From contig OY726560.1 of the NCBI GenBank assembly GCA_963383645.1, positions 87,087,093 to 87,151,092 on the forward strand: a stretch of DNA of 64,000 bases. Reading direction: 5' to 3'. Below, piece after piece: positions 22,520 to 31,964 of this stretch. Position numbers and translations under genes: made by a program. The stretch's first letter is position 1; each line of letters starts with the position of its first letter. Source of the stretch: Muscardinus avellanarius (lineage: Eukaryota; Chordata; Mammalia; Rodentia; Gliridae). The notes below the pieces were generated by a model. It was not told the origin of the DNA. It searched no databases and worked only from the letters and a program-made list of their open reading frames with translations.

Positions 22520-23030
22520 TGCTAGGGGAGATGTAGGCCGCGCCGCTCCGGCCGCTCTGTGCCGCGGCTCTGGCTGCTCCGCACCACGGTTCTGGCCGCT
22601 CCGGCTGCTCCGGCCGCTCTACACCGCGGCTCTGGCTGCTCTGCACCGTGGGTCTGGCCACTCCGGCCGCTCCGGCCATTCCGCGACGCGGCTCTGGCTG
22701 CTCCGGCTGTTCTGGCCGCTCCGCTCCGGCTGCTCTGGCCGCTCTGCTCAGCTGTTCTGGCCACTCTGCTCCGGCTGCTCCAGCCGCTCCACTCCGCGGC
22801 TCCAGCCACTCCGCACCGCCGCTCCAGCCAATCCACACTGCAGCTCTGACTGCTCCGGCTGTTCTGGCCACTCCGCTCGGCTGCTCTGGCCGCTCTGCTC
22901 AACTGCTCGGAACCGCAACTCCAGCTGCTCTGTACCGCGGGTCTGGCCACTCTGGCCGCTCCGGCCGTTCCGCGCCGCGGCTCTCGCCGCTCCGGCTGCT
23001 CCGGCCGCTCCGCGCTGCGCGGGCGCGGCA
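22520..23030 (-). repeat. GC-rich degenerate tandem array in the nested L1 5'UTR
   Basis: About 500 bp built from a ~9 bp theme (GCTCCGGCC / GCTCTGGCT on +) with longer blocks marked by ACCGCGGCTC. CpG-rich. The outer L1 has only about 35 bp of related sequence (about 11370-11405) and the half-L1s have none, so this is an expansion within the 5'UTR of this L1 lineage or copy. Overlapping open frames on both strands (for example 22311-22871 and 22522-23031) are by-products of the 9 bp period, not genes. Confidence 0.9.
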
Positions 23031-23201
23031 CTTCGGGCTGGTTTTTTTCCGGTGTCTTGTTTTTCCAGCCCTTTTTCTCTGTCCCTTGTATTTACCATTT
23101 TTATTTCTTTGCTGTGGTGTTTTCTGGCTCTGAAAGGCGCTGGTTTTGAGGTAGTAGAGTTGGATTGTTAGCGGGACTTGTAAGTGCCGCTTTCCTCCGT
23201 C

Positions 23202-23209
23202 GCCATCTT
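23202..23209 (-). promoter_or_regulatory. YY1-type site at nested L1 5' end
   Basis: GCCATCTT on + (AAGATGGC in L1 sense), about 10 nt inside the element's 5' end. Same position as in the outer L1. Confidence 0.55.
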
Positions 23210-23221
23210 CCCGGAAGTCCT

Positions 23222-23237
23222 CAGAAACTTGGTTATT
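23222..23237 (+). repeat. Target-site duplication, right copy (nested L1)
   Basis: CAGAAACTTGGTTATT, identical to 15993-16008. The outer L1 ORF2 resumes here without loss. Confidence 0.95.
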
Positions 23238-24224
23238 AATCCCACTTTCTCACCCTGTAAAAAAGTCAATTCAAGATGGATGAATGACTTGGAAATCAAA
23301 CTAGAGACCTTGAAACTCCTTGAAGAGGGCATAGTTCCAACACTGCATCACATAGGCACAGATAAACACTTTCTCAACAAGAACCCAAAGGCACAACAAG
23401 TTAAAAGGCAAATCAATACATGGGATTGCATGAAACTGAAGAGCTTCTGTTCAGCAAAGGAACTGTCAAGAACCTCAATTGAGAGCCAACAGAATGGGAG
23501 AAGATTTTTGCCACCTACACCTCTGATAGAGGACTAAGATCTAGAATATACAGGGAACTCAAGAAACTCAATACTAAGAAAACAAAGCATCCAATAACAA
23601 AATGGGCAAACGTACTAAATAGACACTTCACGAAAGAAGAAATTCAAATGGCCAATAAATGCATGAAAAAAATGCTCAACCTCACTGGCTATCAGAGAGA
23701 TGCAAATCAAAAGTACCCTGAGATTTCACCTAACTCCAACTAGAATAGCCATCATTCAAAACACAAACAGCAACCGATGCTGGCGAGGATGTGGAGAAGT
23801 GGGAACTCTAAAACATTGTTGGTGGGATTGCAAATTAGTGCAACCACTTTGGAAAACAGTATGGAAAATCCTCATAAGAATGGGAACAAATCTACCATTT
23901 GATCCAGCAATACCACTTCTAGGTATCTACCCAAAAGCAAGGAAACCAAACTACCAAACTAATGCCTGCGTATCTATGTTCATAGCTGCACAATTCACCA
24001 TAGCCAAACTATGGAACCAGCCAAGATGTCCATCAACAGATGAATGGATTACAAAACTGTGGGATATGTACACAATGGAATTTTACTCAACCATCAAAAA
24101 AAAAAACCACTCAATTACATCATTTTCAGGGAAATGGATGGAACTGGAGGACATTATGCTAAGTGAGATTAGTCAGTCACAAAAAATAAGAAAGCAGATG
24201 CTTTCTCTAATATGTGAGAGCTAG
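23238..24224 (+). pseudogene. L1 ORF2 (outer L1), 3' part
   Basis: Continues ORF2 after the nested insertion: KVNSRWMNDLEIK near 23263, a frameshift around 23465, a further shift near 23690, then an open C-terminus with the Cys-rich [11 protein letters not shown] and HCWWDC segment (about 23772-23832) and [14 protein letters not shown]. It ends in TAG at 24222-24224. This C-terminal end is more complete than that of the nested L1. Confidence 0.95.
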
Positions 24225-24510
24225 GGAGACATGGGTCATAGGAGGAACTCTAGATGAAAAAGGAAATCCTATAGAGGCACAAACAAGGCAACCTAAGGGA
24301 GGAGAAAGGAGAGGGGGAGAGGAAAATCTCTAAAACACACAATGTACTTAAACATATCGAAGTCAACCACTAAGCCAAGCAAGAGAATGAGGGATGGGGA
24401 GGGAATGGGGTGGGTAGGAGTTAATTCAGTGATGTGTACATGTATGTACACACAAGTTTTTTACCCCAATATGATGTAATATTATAATGCACCAATAAAA
24501 AATTTTTAAA
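24225..24510 (+). other. 3'UTR of the outer L1
   Basis: About 280 bp with a purine-rich tract (24297-24330, 24385-24420) and GATGTAATATTATAATGCACCAATAAAA at the end is typical of the L1 3' end here. It contains no antisense-ORF2 module. Confidence 0.85.
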
Positions 24511-25074
24511 AGCAATTTAAATTAGATTAATAACTGAGACCAAATGATAAGAATTAACTTAAGAACTATTAAAATGTTTATATTACTCTAAATAAACATT
24601 TAATTACAGGATAATTGGATCATTATAATTGTTGGCAATACATTTTATTGAAGCATTTAAATGGAAAATGTCTAACTGGTTATGTTTTGAAAATGAATGT
24701 TAATTAAGTGTTAAATTATTAATGCAATTTAAATCTAAGATAAAACTAAAATAGAAACAAAGCCCCAAATCTCACACTTCCTCATATACACTCTACCATT
24801 AATTTGTTGTAGAACTGCAACATTAAAATTGGACTTTTATTTTACAAAAGCCTTCCTAATTTGAAATCAATTCAATAAACAAGTCACATTAAATTTGTGC
24901 CTTTTCATCTGTCTTTTAATGGGGGAATATATATGCACATATATAAATTCACAAATATTGAATATGTATTTATGCACATTCAAATATACACATAAATGAT
25001 TAAATATAAATTTGAAAAAATATATATAAATTTGTTTTTAAATGTTGCCCTGTGGGAAAGAAAAGGCCATTCTT
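24511..25074. other. AT-rich unrecognised spacer
   Basis: Strongly AT-rich, with ATATATATAAAT-type runs. No gene or repeat family recognised. Confidence 0.5.
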
Positions 25075-25101
25075 AAAAAAAGAAATACACGGACCGAGAA
25101 A

Positions 25102-25123
25102 AGCGGGGCTTAAGAGCCCCGCT
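25102..25123 (+). other. Perfect hairpin in half-L1 5'UTR
   Basis: AGCGGGGCT, loop TAAG, AGCCCCGCT: a 9 bp GC-rich perfect stem near the RNA 5' end. It is the same in all three half-L1 copies and imperfect in the full-length L1s. Confidence 0.8.
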
Positions 25124-25866
25124 AACAACAAATCTCCATTACCACAAAATCAGCGCCTTTCATAGCCAGAAAACACCATCACCAGTGAAACAAAAAATCA
25201 CCAGGCTCCAGAGAGAAAGCGGACTGAGAACAGAGCCACAGAGGAGATACACCGGCCTCGCTCCCGAGGACGCTGCAGACGCAGCAGCAGCGCCATACTG
25301 CCGGAGGCACCGGCGAATTCACGGGACGGCTACAGCAAGCAGAGGTGAGCCACTGCGGAACAGCCAGGCGGGATTTCTTCGCGCAGAGAGCATCTAAAGC
25401 TCCCAGTGGCCGAGCTCAGCACACGCTGCAGGGATTCAGAGTAGAAATCAAAATCAAGAAGAAAAACGCCAGCCCCATAGCCGAGGGCGTAGCAGCGGCG
25501 CCATATTGCCACCGGCGGCAGCAGCAGTGAATTCAGCGAGGCCAGTACAGCTACATCTGCGTACTCAAGAACAGTGAGTCAAATTGCGGGCCACAGAGGA
25601 GAAATCCCAGTACTGTACTCCCTGGGACTTGACCCAGTGGGGGAGGGGCGGTGGCAGAGATATCACACCATAGGAGAACATGCAACCTGGCACCCCCCAC
25701 AGTCTAAAGCAGCCTCTATCGACTCTCTGGGTCGGAGACTCTGTGATAAAACCCAGTAAAGGAGTAGTAGGGTCCGAGATACTACTGACTCGAGATCCAG
25801 AACACCTTAAGTGAAGTCATAGTGACCCAAGGGAAGAACCCAGAGAAGGCACAAACATCGGAAATC

Positions 25867-26784
25867 ATGGGAAAGAGGAATAATACTGGAGCAATGAATG
25901 CCCACAACCCCACAACATCAGAACCCGATAAAACAGAAAATCAGAGATTTCTAGAAGATCAAATCAGTAAAATAACTATAGAAATAATAGAGGTGCTTCG
26001 AAAAGAACTCAGAGAGAGCCAAAAAGAGATAAAGGATGCAATTAATGAAGTAAAGGCCTCAATTCAAAGCACAAACAACCGATTAGAACACATGGAGAAC
26101 AAAATCTCGCTCTTAGAAGATGAGCAATCCAAAAATGAACTCATAGTTTCTAATCTAGAAAAAAATATCCGACAACAGGAATCTGATATTGAAGAAATAT
26201 GGGCCCATTTTAAGAGAGCTAACCTAAGAATAATTGGAATAGAGGAGGGAAAAGAAAGTGAAACCAAAGGGATTAACAATCTCTTCAAAGAAGTAATAGC
26301 AGAAAATTTTCCAAACATAGAGCAAGAGGTTGATACAAAGGTCCAGGAAACTTATAGAACTCCCTTTAGACAGGATCGGAGAAGAGGATCTCCACGTCAC
26401 ATAATTGTCAAAATGACCAATGTGGAAGCCAAGCAGAGAATCTTAAAGGCAACAAAAACAAAGGGCCAAGTGACATTCAGAGGCAAACCAATTAGAATCA
26501 CTCCAGACTTCCCAAACCAAGTCATGAGAGCCAGAAGGGCTTGGAGTAACATATTCCAAACTCTGAAAGAAAACAACTTCCAGCCAAAAATTTCCTACCC
26601 AGCAAAACTTTCTATCAAATTAGATGGAGAAATAAGAAGCTTCCATGACAAACAGAAACTGAAGGAATTTATGTCTTCAAAACCAGCACTAGAGAAAATA
26701 CTCAAAGAGATTAACTACAAAGAAGAAATAGGTAACACACACCAGAACCAGAGAAACAAGAGTTTCCATCCAACAGACAATTAA
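25867..26784 (+). CDS. Half-L1 ORF1 protein, open
   Basis: 305 codons from the ATG (MGKRNNTG) to TAA, the only uninterrupted ORF1 in the window. The family role is an RNA-binding chaperone that forms trimers and packages its RNA. A basic N-terminus is followed by a coiled coil (about residues 20-105, including INEVKASIQSTNNRLEHMEN), an RRM-like domain from about 115 (WAHFKRANLRIIGIEEG) and a C-terminal domain (HIIVKMTNVEAKQRILKATK; NFQPKISYPAKLSIKLDGEI). The frame is also open 45 nt upstream, but there is no ATG there, so I use the ATG homologous to other L1s. Its persistence in an ORF2-less element suggests cis use of ORF1p. Expression is not shown. Confidence 0.85.
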   Translation: MGKRNNTGAMNAHNPTTSEPDKTENQRFLEDQISKITIEIIEVLRKELRESQKEIKDAINEVKASIQSTNNRLEHMENKISLLEDEQSKNELIVSNLEKNIRQQESDIEEIWAHFKRANLRIIGIEEGKESETKGINNLFKEVIAENFPNIEQEVDTKVQETYRTPFRQDRRRGSPRHIIVKMTNVEAKQRILKATKTKGQVTFRGKPIRITPDFPNQVMRARRAWSNIFQTLKENNFQPKISYPAKLSIKLDGEIRSFHDKQKLKEFMSSKPALEKILKEINYKEEIGNTHQNQRNKSFHPTDN

Positions 26785-27530
26785 GATTGGTTATCTGTGG
26801 AGATTCATTATTTATGTTAGTCTTTTACCTATCTATAAATGGTATTGTTTGCCTTTATTGTTGTTAATTTTTAGGATTTCTAGTTGGAATATTAATATAC
26901 CTTCAGATATAGCAATTGGAAATATTTTATCCCATTCTATTAGTAACTGTTAACTCTGTTTACATTGTCTTTGGATATACAATTTTTATTTTTTTTTTTT
27001 ATTTTTTAGGGAGTCTGTATACTCCTCTGTTGCCTGTGCCATTGAAATCATAACCAAGAAATCACTGCCAATTTCAATGTTGTGAGGTTTTATGACCCAG
27101 ATTTTCTCCTAAAAGTTTATAGTCTTAAGATTTATATTTAGGTCTATTATCTATTTTGAGTTAATATTTGTATATGGGATTAGGTAAGGGTCCAATTTTA
27201 TTCTTTTCCATGTAATTATTATTTTTTAACAATATTTAGTTAAAAGATTATCATTTTCACCACCAAATGTTTGTGGAAACCTTGTCAAAAATAACTTGAC
27301 AATATAGGGAAGAATTTAGCTCTAGGCTTTTATTTAACTCCAATGGTTTATATATTTGCCTTTAGAATAGTACTACACTGTTTCAATTATTGTAGCTTTA
27401 TATGGTTTGAAATCAGAAAATATATATCTTCTAGCTTTGTTCTTTTTCAAGATCGTTTTGGGTACCTAGACTCCATATTCCATATTAGGATAGATTTTTT
27501 TCTGAAAAATATATATATAAATATATGATA
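26785..27530 (+). other. Antisense L1 ORF2 module in place of ORF2 (copy 1)
   Basis: From the base after the ORF1 stop, the sequence matches the reverse complement of the ORF2 3' half. For example GGTTTATATATTTGCCTTTA, TGTAGCTTTATATGGTTTGA correspond to the antisense of the ORF2 region at about 15790-15870. The decayed reading order, on the opposite strand, runs from the [12 protein letters not shown] segment back to the LISRIY-like segment. It is too diverged to be a recent inverted copy of any L1 in this window. Confidence 0.85.
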
Positions 27531-27714
27531 GTTTCACCTAAAAAATAGAAAAAAATATTCTCTGGTAAGAAAGAAAGCAAAAAGAAATTTGAAATGTTAT
27601 CTTTAAGTCATCAAAAGCTTGGTATCAGACAAATGAAACTGTTATGTGAGATTATCATTTTTAATTTTAGATAAATTGCCATAATACTAGATGTCAACTA
27701 CTAAGCCAAGCATG

Positions 27715-27760
27715 GGAAGGAGGGATGGGGAGGGAATGGGGTGGGGATGGGGTGGGGGCT
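27715..27760 (+). other. G-rich 3'UTR tract (possible G-quadruplex)
   Basis: Six or more runs of three to five G within 46 nt (GGGAAGGAGGGATGGGGAGGG and on). G-rich polypurine tracts are a known mark of mammalian L1 3'UTRs; quadruplex formation is inferred. Confidence 0.6.
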
Positions 27761-27958
27761 GACTGGGAAAAGTGTGCTTGTATGTCTACAAAAGTATGTA
27801 TCCTACTATGATGTATGAATACAGTGCACCAATAAAAAAAAAAAAAAAAGAAAAAAAGGAATAAAAGGATATGGAAGGCCAAAAAAAATAATAATAAAAA
27901 AATAAAAAATAAAAAAAATAAAAAGCAAACTAAATAGTAAAAAAAAAAAGAAATACAC

Positions 27959-28557
27959 AGAAAAACTAATTTGATCTTTAAAACAGCTGATAGCTAATTG
28001 CATACCAAGCCAAATGGAAATGTAAGCACAATGTTTTCTAAATTGGCTACTGCTGTAGACCAAAAGCTTCCTGTGTTCTCTTGTTTTTCTTACTTTTCTC
28101 AGATTTGTTTATATTTAGATTCAGGCCACTGGCCAATAATGCATGAATGGAAGGGCCATGAGTAACTTTTGAAATAGGGCCATTATAGGGTTGTCTGTTT
28201 CCTATGAATGCTGTTTAATCTGCACATCTGGAACCCATGCCCCCGGTGATGATAGAGTTGCAGAAAATGGACAGCTTGCATTTCTGAGTCACTGTGGGAG
28301 AAAGATAGGCCCGCGCCCACACCAGATGATGATTTGAATGAACAGTAAGCCTTCCCCAAACTCAGTCTTTGTGATGCTGAATTTTCTTTATTGCTGCAGC
28401 ATATCCTGGTCTATACTGATTAATGCAAATGCCACAGAGATAAAGATAAGGGTATATTCTCACCTGGTTTTATAAGTTTGTTCCTCTGAAAACTGAACAT
28501 ATTCTCTAGTAGCTTAGTTGTATATTACACAGATACTATGTTTATTTGTTTGTTTGT
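27959..28557. other. Unrecognised single-copy-like sequence
   Basis: Moderately AT-rich, no repeat recognised, short frames only. It may be unique genomic DNA. Confidence 0.4.
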
Positions 28558-28741
28558 TTTTGGTGGTCCTGGGGATGGAACCCAGGGACCTTCTACTTCC
28601 GGGCTATACACCCAGACCTGTTTTATGTTTTATTTGGAAACAGGGTCTCTTAAGCCAGCACAGCTGGCTTCAAACCTGCATGATCCTCCTGTCTCAACCT
28701 CCTAAGCACAGGGATTACACGCATGCACCACCACTCCCGGC
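28558..28741 (-). mobile_element. B1-dID SINE, younger subtype
   Basis: Reverse complement of the subtype with CTTCTAC and CGGGCTATACACCCAGACC in the ID part, GGAAACAGGGTCTC in the linker and a head ending CACCACTCCCGGCT. A (GTTT)n run (28541-28560) is its tail. Confidence 0.85.
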
Positions 28742-29059
28742 TCAGATACTACATTTAAAAGATATTTACAGAAGAAACAACTTTAATATATCTAGTTTTT
28801 GCATCTATTTTGTTTCATCTTTTAATCTAGATCCTTCACTTCTACATAGTGACTTTGAAACATAGATCATCTATTTTTTTATTATTAAAGTAGTGGAGCA
28901 TTGAAATGTGAACATATATAAAAATAGATTTTTAGTTTTTGTACTGTGTGTGGTACCATTATGCATTACTGCTGTTGGCTATTTATGCTTATTTACTATT
29001 TCAATTTAAAAGTTTTATAATTTTTTGAAGTTGGTTTTGAGTGACTTGTTTTCCTTTTA

Positions 29060-29252
29060 TATGGTATCAGAAATTGAACTCAGGGGTATTCTATGTCTGA
29101 GCTATACTCCCAGCCCTATTTTTATTTTTTTATTTTGAAACAGTTTCTCACTAAGTTGCAGGCAGTCCCACAAATTAGCTGAGGCTGGCTGCAAACCTGC
29201 AATCCTCCTATCTCAGCCTCCCAACTACTGAGATTACAAGTGTGCATCACCA
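29060..29252 (-). mobile_element. B1-dID-type SINE, older subtype
   Basis: Reverse complement: GAACTCAGGGGTATTCTATG, CTGAGCTATACTCCCAGCCC, GAAACAGTTTCTCACTAAG and a head through GTGTGCATCACCAC. Confidence 0.85.
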
Positions 29253-29532
29253 CATCAAAATATTTTTTCTTCTTTCTTTGGGAAGAGCAAGGAGGATCAG
29301 ATCCTATATAGTAAGATTATGTTCCTGTAGTCTACTAATTTGATTTACAGGAACATCATCTGGTAACTTTTTAATTTAGTTACTCCTTAGTAACAGCTGC
29401 TGTGTGTGTCTTGGGTATTGAATCCTACTGTCAATGCTTGTAATTCAGGTGAGTTAGCCTGCATCTGCCTCTGTCATCCCTGCTGGACTGGACTTGTCTT
29501 TGGCAAAGAACAAAAATTGCCTGGAAGTTAGA

Positions 29533-29600
<68 letters not shown>

Positions 29601-29627
29601 ATCTCTCTCTTTTTCTCTATCTCTCTG

Positions 29628-29669
<42 letters not shown>
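29533..29669 (+). repeat. Compound (TC)n-(CA)n microsatellite
   Basis: TC array with a few interruptions at 29533-29626, then about 19 CA units at 29631-29669. Confidence 0.95.
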
Positions 29670-29671
<2 letters not shown>

Positions 29672-30429
29672 GCATTGTGGTTCTTCCCAAATTCTGAAAA
29701 CTCTGCTCTGGGGAATCTACCCTCTTTTCACAGTGTGGTCATCATTCCTAGCCCTCTAATTGTGTGCAAACTGCTATTTCTCCCATTTCTGGGAAGATAC
29801 CCATGGTTTACAATGACATGACTCAATCACTGCAGCCAATCCTCAAGGTTTCAGGACCTGGAGAATAAGAGCTAGGTGAAGATGCCCCTATTAAAATGCA
29901 GCCACCACACAGAAAAGCACCTGTGCCCAAGGTCAACACCCACACTTTCCACACTGCTGTGAGCCAGCTTGACTTAATTCCACATTGCACTTTGCCACCT
30001 GTCACCAGCACCACTAGGTCACCCTCCATCTTAGCTCTACCTCTCCTCTCCTCCTCCATCTCATTTCTCTTGGGAGCTCCTCCTGCCTCTTTCTCTCTGT
30101 GCTCTCCTCCTCATTTTCTATGGTTATGTTCCAAGCATGTCCCAGGGTTCCTTTGAGAACATAGGCACATCCATGTACACACCGGAGTGTGGTGGTCACA
30201 GGGTGGACCTATGGAGAGAATCTACCCTGGTAGGGGTGCCTGCTATAGCATCTCATGTAGACCTTGAGCTAAAGTTTTGTCAGGGGGTGCGCAAGAGCCT
30301 AAGTCCCCCATGAAGTATGAATAGCATCTCTTTCTTCAAAAAATTATTTTAAGATTATTTGGATCAATATGTGTAATTGGAATTTTATGTATAAGCATTA
30401 CTAACTAAAACAGATGTGCAATGGCTTGT
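29670..30429. other. Unrecognised sequence
   Basis: GC-moderate and non-repetitive by eye. Open frames below 90 codons on both strands show no domain. Confidence 0.4.
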
Positions 30430-30790
30430 GAGAGACTCAGTCAGCAAAGATTTTTTTTCCAAGAATAAAGTCTGGGCCAAAAGATTAAGTTCAAGCTGAC
30501 CTTAGTTTGAGCCAACATATACAATGAGGTTCAAGTTGACCTTGTGATATGAGACAAAGCTTACTTTCTATGATTCATTAAATGTCTGGCACCCTGCCCT
30601 GAAGTTTGTTAAAGAATCTTTCTGTCTTTGAAGTTTCCTGCTTACATGAATATGGTTTCGTCTGTCCTGCATGAAAGAAAGTATAAAGATTGTAGTAAGT
30701 TCTGAATAAAGTTAGAGAAGATTGCAGCTGGTCTCGTGTGTCAGCATCTCTCTCATGACCTTGACTCTTCTCTCACCAACACACGAACCC
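30430..30790 (+). mobile_element. Probable LTR of an endogenous retrovirus
   Basis: TATA-like AGTATAAAGATT near 30680 and an AATAAAGTT polyadenylation signal near 30703, 20-25 bp apart, followed by a TTGCAGCTGGTCTCGTGTGT U5-like stretch, all typical of compact R regions. U3 boundaries are unclear and no internal sequence is identified downstream. Family not identified. Confidence 0.5.
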
Positions 30791-31703
30791 TGACTCTTGC
30801 TAGGGCTGGACCCCGGCAGGTGCGCTCTGCCACTGGCCCTTGTGGCTGCATCCTGGGGTTCTTCTGCCCAACACCTGGGCTCCGCCACAGCCTCTGATAT
30901 CCACACCCTGATGGCCCAAGGAGGTGTCTGGACAGATGCTGCAGTGAAAGGTCTTTATTCCCACTGTCCTTTTTACCAAATGACCCTGTGGGGACCTCCT
31001 GGTTCCCTATTCCTTGCTTCCTTTGTTGTATCATCTCAGGTATTCCACAGTACATCTCCTACGCATGAAATGTCATCTTCATTTATAATTTTGACACATG
31101 AAGATAACTTATTAATCCAAAGTATGTCATTTAATTGAAAATTCCACATACTGATTGAGAGATCAGGTCAATAGTCCAGGGATGTCTGGTTGATTACACT
31201 CTAAAGGCAATCACCAACTTAGGTATCCAAATCCTCATTGAGACTTTAATTTGCAATCAGAATGTAACTCAGAAAGATGTCTTATGAGTCACTGTGATCT
31301 CTAACACTTTACATATTTTTAGTTAGCCTTTGTTTGACATTATTAAAAATAGATTATTTTTTCTTTTATTTCTCTTTCTCTCCGTATTCACATTATCCTA
31401 ATTATCTATTTCTTCTATGCATCTTTCAGAATCCAAGGGCACTCTCTGTCTAGAATCTTCTAAACATGGATATTATGGTAGCAAGGACTGAATATTTTTA
31501 AATACTGTTATATTAGATGCAGTTTTCTATTACTTCACTTTTCTTTCAATACTATGATTTTTAAGATTTTTGTATTTATACCTATTTTCTTTTTATTACC
31601 TATACCATTTCATTTTATAACTGTATATTCAAGTATGACATATATTAATTGTGGCATTTGATCTTTTACTTTTTTGCTTATAAACAATATTAAAAAATTT
31701 GGG
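30791..31703. other. Unrecognised sequence after the LTR
   Basis: The first 250 bp are GC-richer (30790-31050), the rest AT-rich. A 113-codon frame (30797-31138) has no recognisable domain. I could not support a viral gene here. Confidence 0.35.
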
Positions 31704-31885
31704 GCCAGGAGTGGTGGTTCACGCTTGTAATCCCCATGCTTGGGAGGTGGAGGTAGGAGGATCATGCAGGCTTGAAGCCAGCCACTCTGGCTTAGAGACC
31801 CTGTTTCCAAATAAAAACTATATAAAAAATAGATCTGGGAGTGCAGCCTGGATGTAGAAGGGCTTCCAGGAATTCCAGTACCACT

Positions 31886-31888
<3 letters not shown>
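31704..31888 (+). mobile_element. B1-dID SINE, younger subtype
   Basis: GGCCAGGAGTGGTGGTTCAC head, CTTGTAATCCCCATGCTTGG, ACCCTGTTTCCAAATAAAAA linker, and the subtype ID end GAAGGGCTTCCAGGAATTCC. An (AT)n array follows directly. Confidence 0.85.

Positions 31889-31955
<67 letters not shown>
31889..31955 (+). repeat. (AT)n microsatellite at a SINE tail
   Basis: About 33 AT units. Tyr/Ile-repeat frames across it are artefacts. Confidence 0.95.
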
Positions 31956-31957
<2 letters not shown>

Positions 31958-31964
31958 AGGGGTC

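Larger units (their letters stand above)
16009..23221 (-). mobile_element. Young full-length L1 nested in the outer L1
   Basis: A complete L1 of ~7.2 kb in antisense orientation. Reading on -, it has the 5' end ACTTCCGGGAAGATGGCGAC (at about 23218), a long 5'UTR with a GC-rich array, ORF1 (21744-20829), ORF2 (20783-16956), a ~0.9 kb 3'UTR and a poly(A) tail that starts the window side at 16009. Perfect 16 bp duplications flank it. By eye it is about 99% identical to 61014-64000. ORF1 and ORF2 both carry lesions, so it is structurally full-length but dead. Confidence 0.95.
11178..24510 (+). mobile_element. Older full-length L1 (outer), interrupted by a nested L1
   Basis: It starts with ACTTCCAGGAAGATGGCAGC, the start shared by the other L1s here, and runs through a ~1 kb 5'UTR, ORF1 (12201-13119), ORF2 (13164-16008, resuming after 23237) and a 3'UTR ending at ATGCACCAATAAAAAA (about 24490). 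A younger minus-strand L1 occupies 16009-23221. Without it the element is about 6.1 kb, a normal L1 length. Several frameshifts and stops make it inactive. Its 3'UTR is simple and lacks the antisense-ORF2 module seen in the younger L1s. Confidence 0.95.
25091..27942 (+). mobile_element. Half-L1 (ORF1-only L1 derivative), copy 1
   Basis: Flanked by the duplication AAAAAAAGAAATACAC (25075-25090 and 27943-27958). Homology to the other half-L1s starts at GACCGAGAAAAGCGG, so about 18 bp of the 5' end, with the YY1 site, is missing. It has a ~0.77 kb 5'UTR and an open ORF1 (25867-26784), no ORF2, then a ~1.05 kb 3' region with the antisense module and the CACCAATAAAA end at about 27824. The tail is complex (27830-27942), with a short non-A stretch (GGATATGGAAGGCC) between A-rich runs. 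Half-L1 (HAL1) elements are known from other mammals; whether this family is described I cannot tell. Confidence 0.9.

Noticed and set aside
22311..23133. Several long overlapping frames on both strands (up to 186 codons)
   Set aside because: They lie in the GC-rich array of the L1 5'UTR. A 9 bp period keeps all frames open together and the predicted proteins are low-complexity.
11178..24510. Target-site duplication of the outer L1
   Set aside because: I compared both flanks and found no convincing direct repeat; it is too old or the edges are altered.
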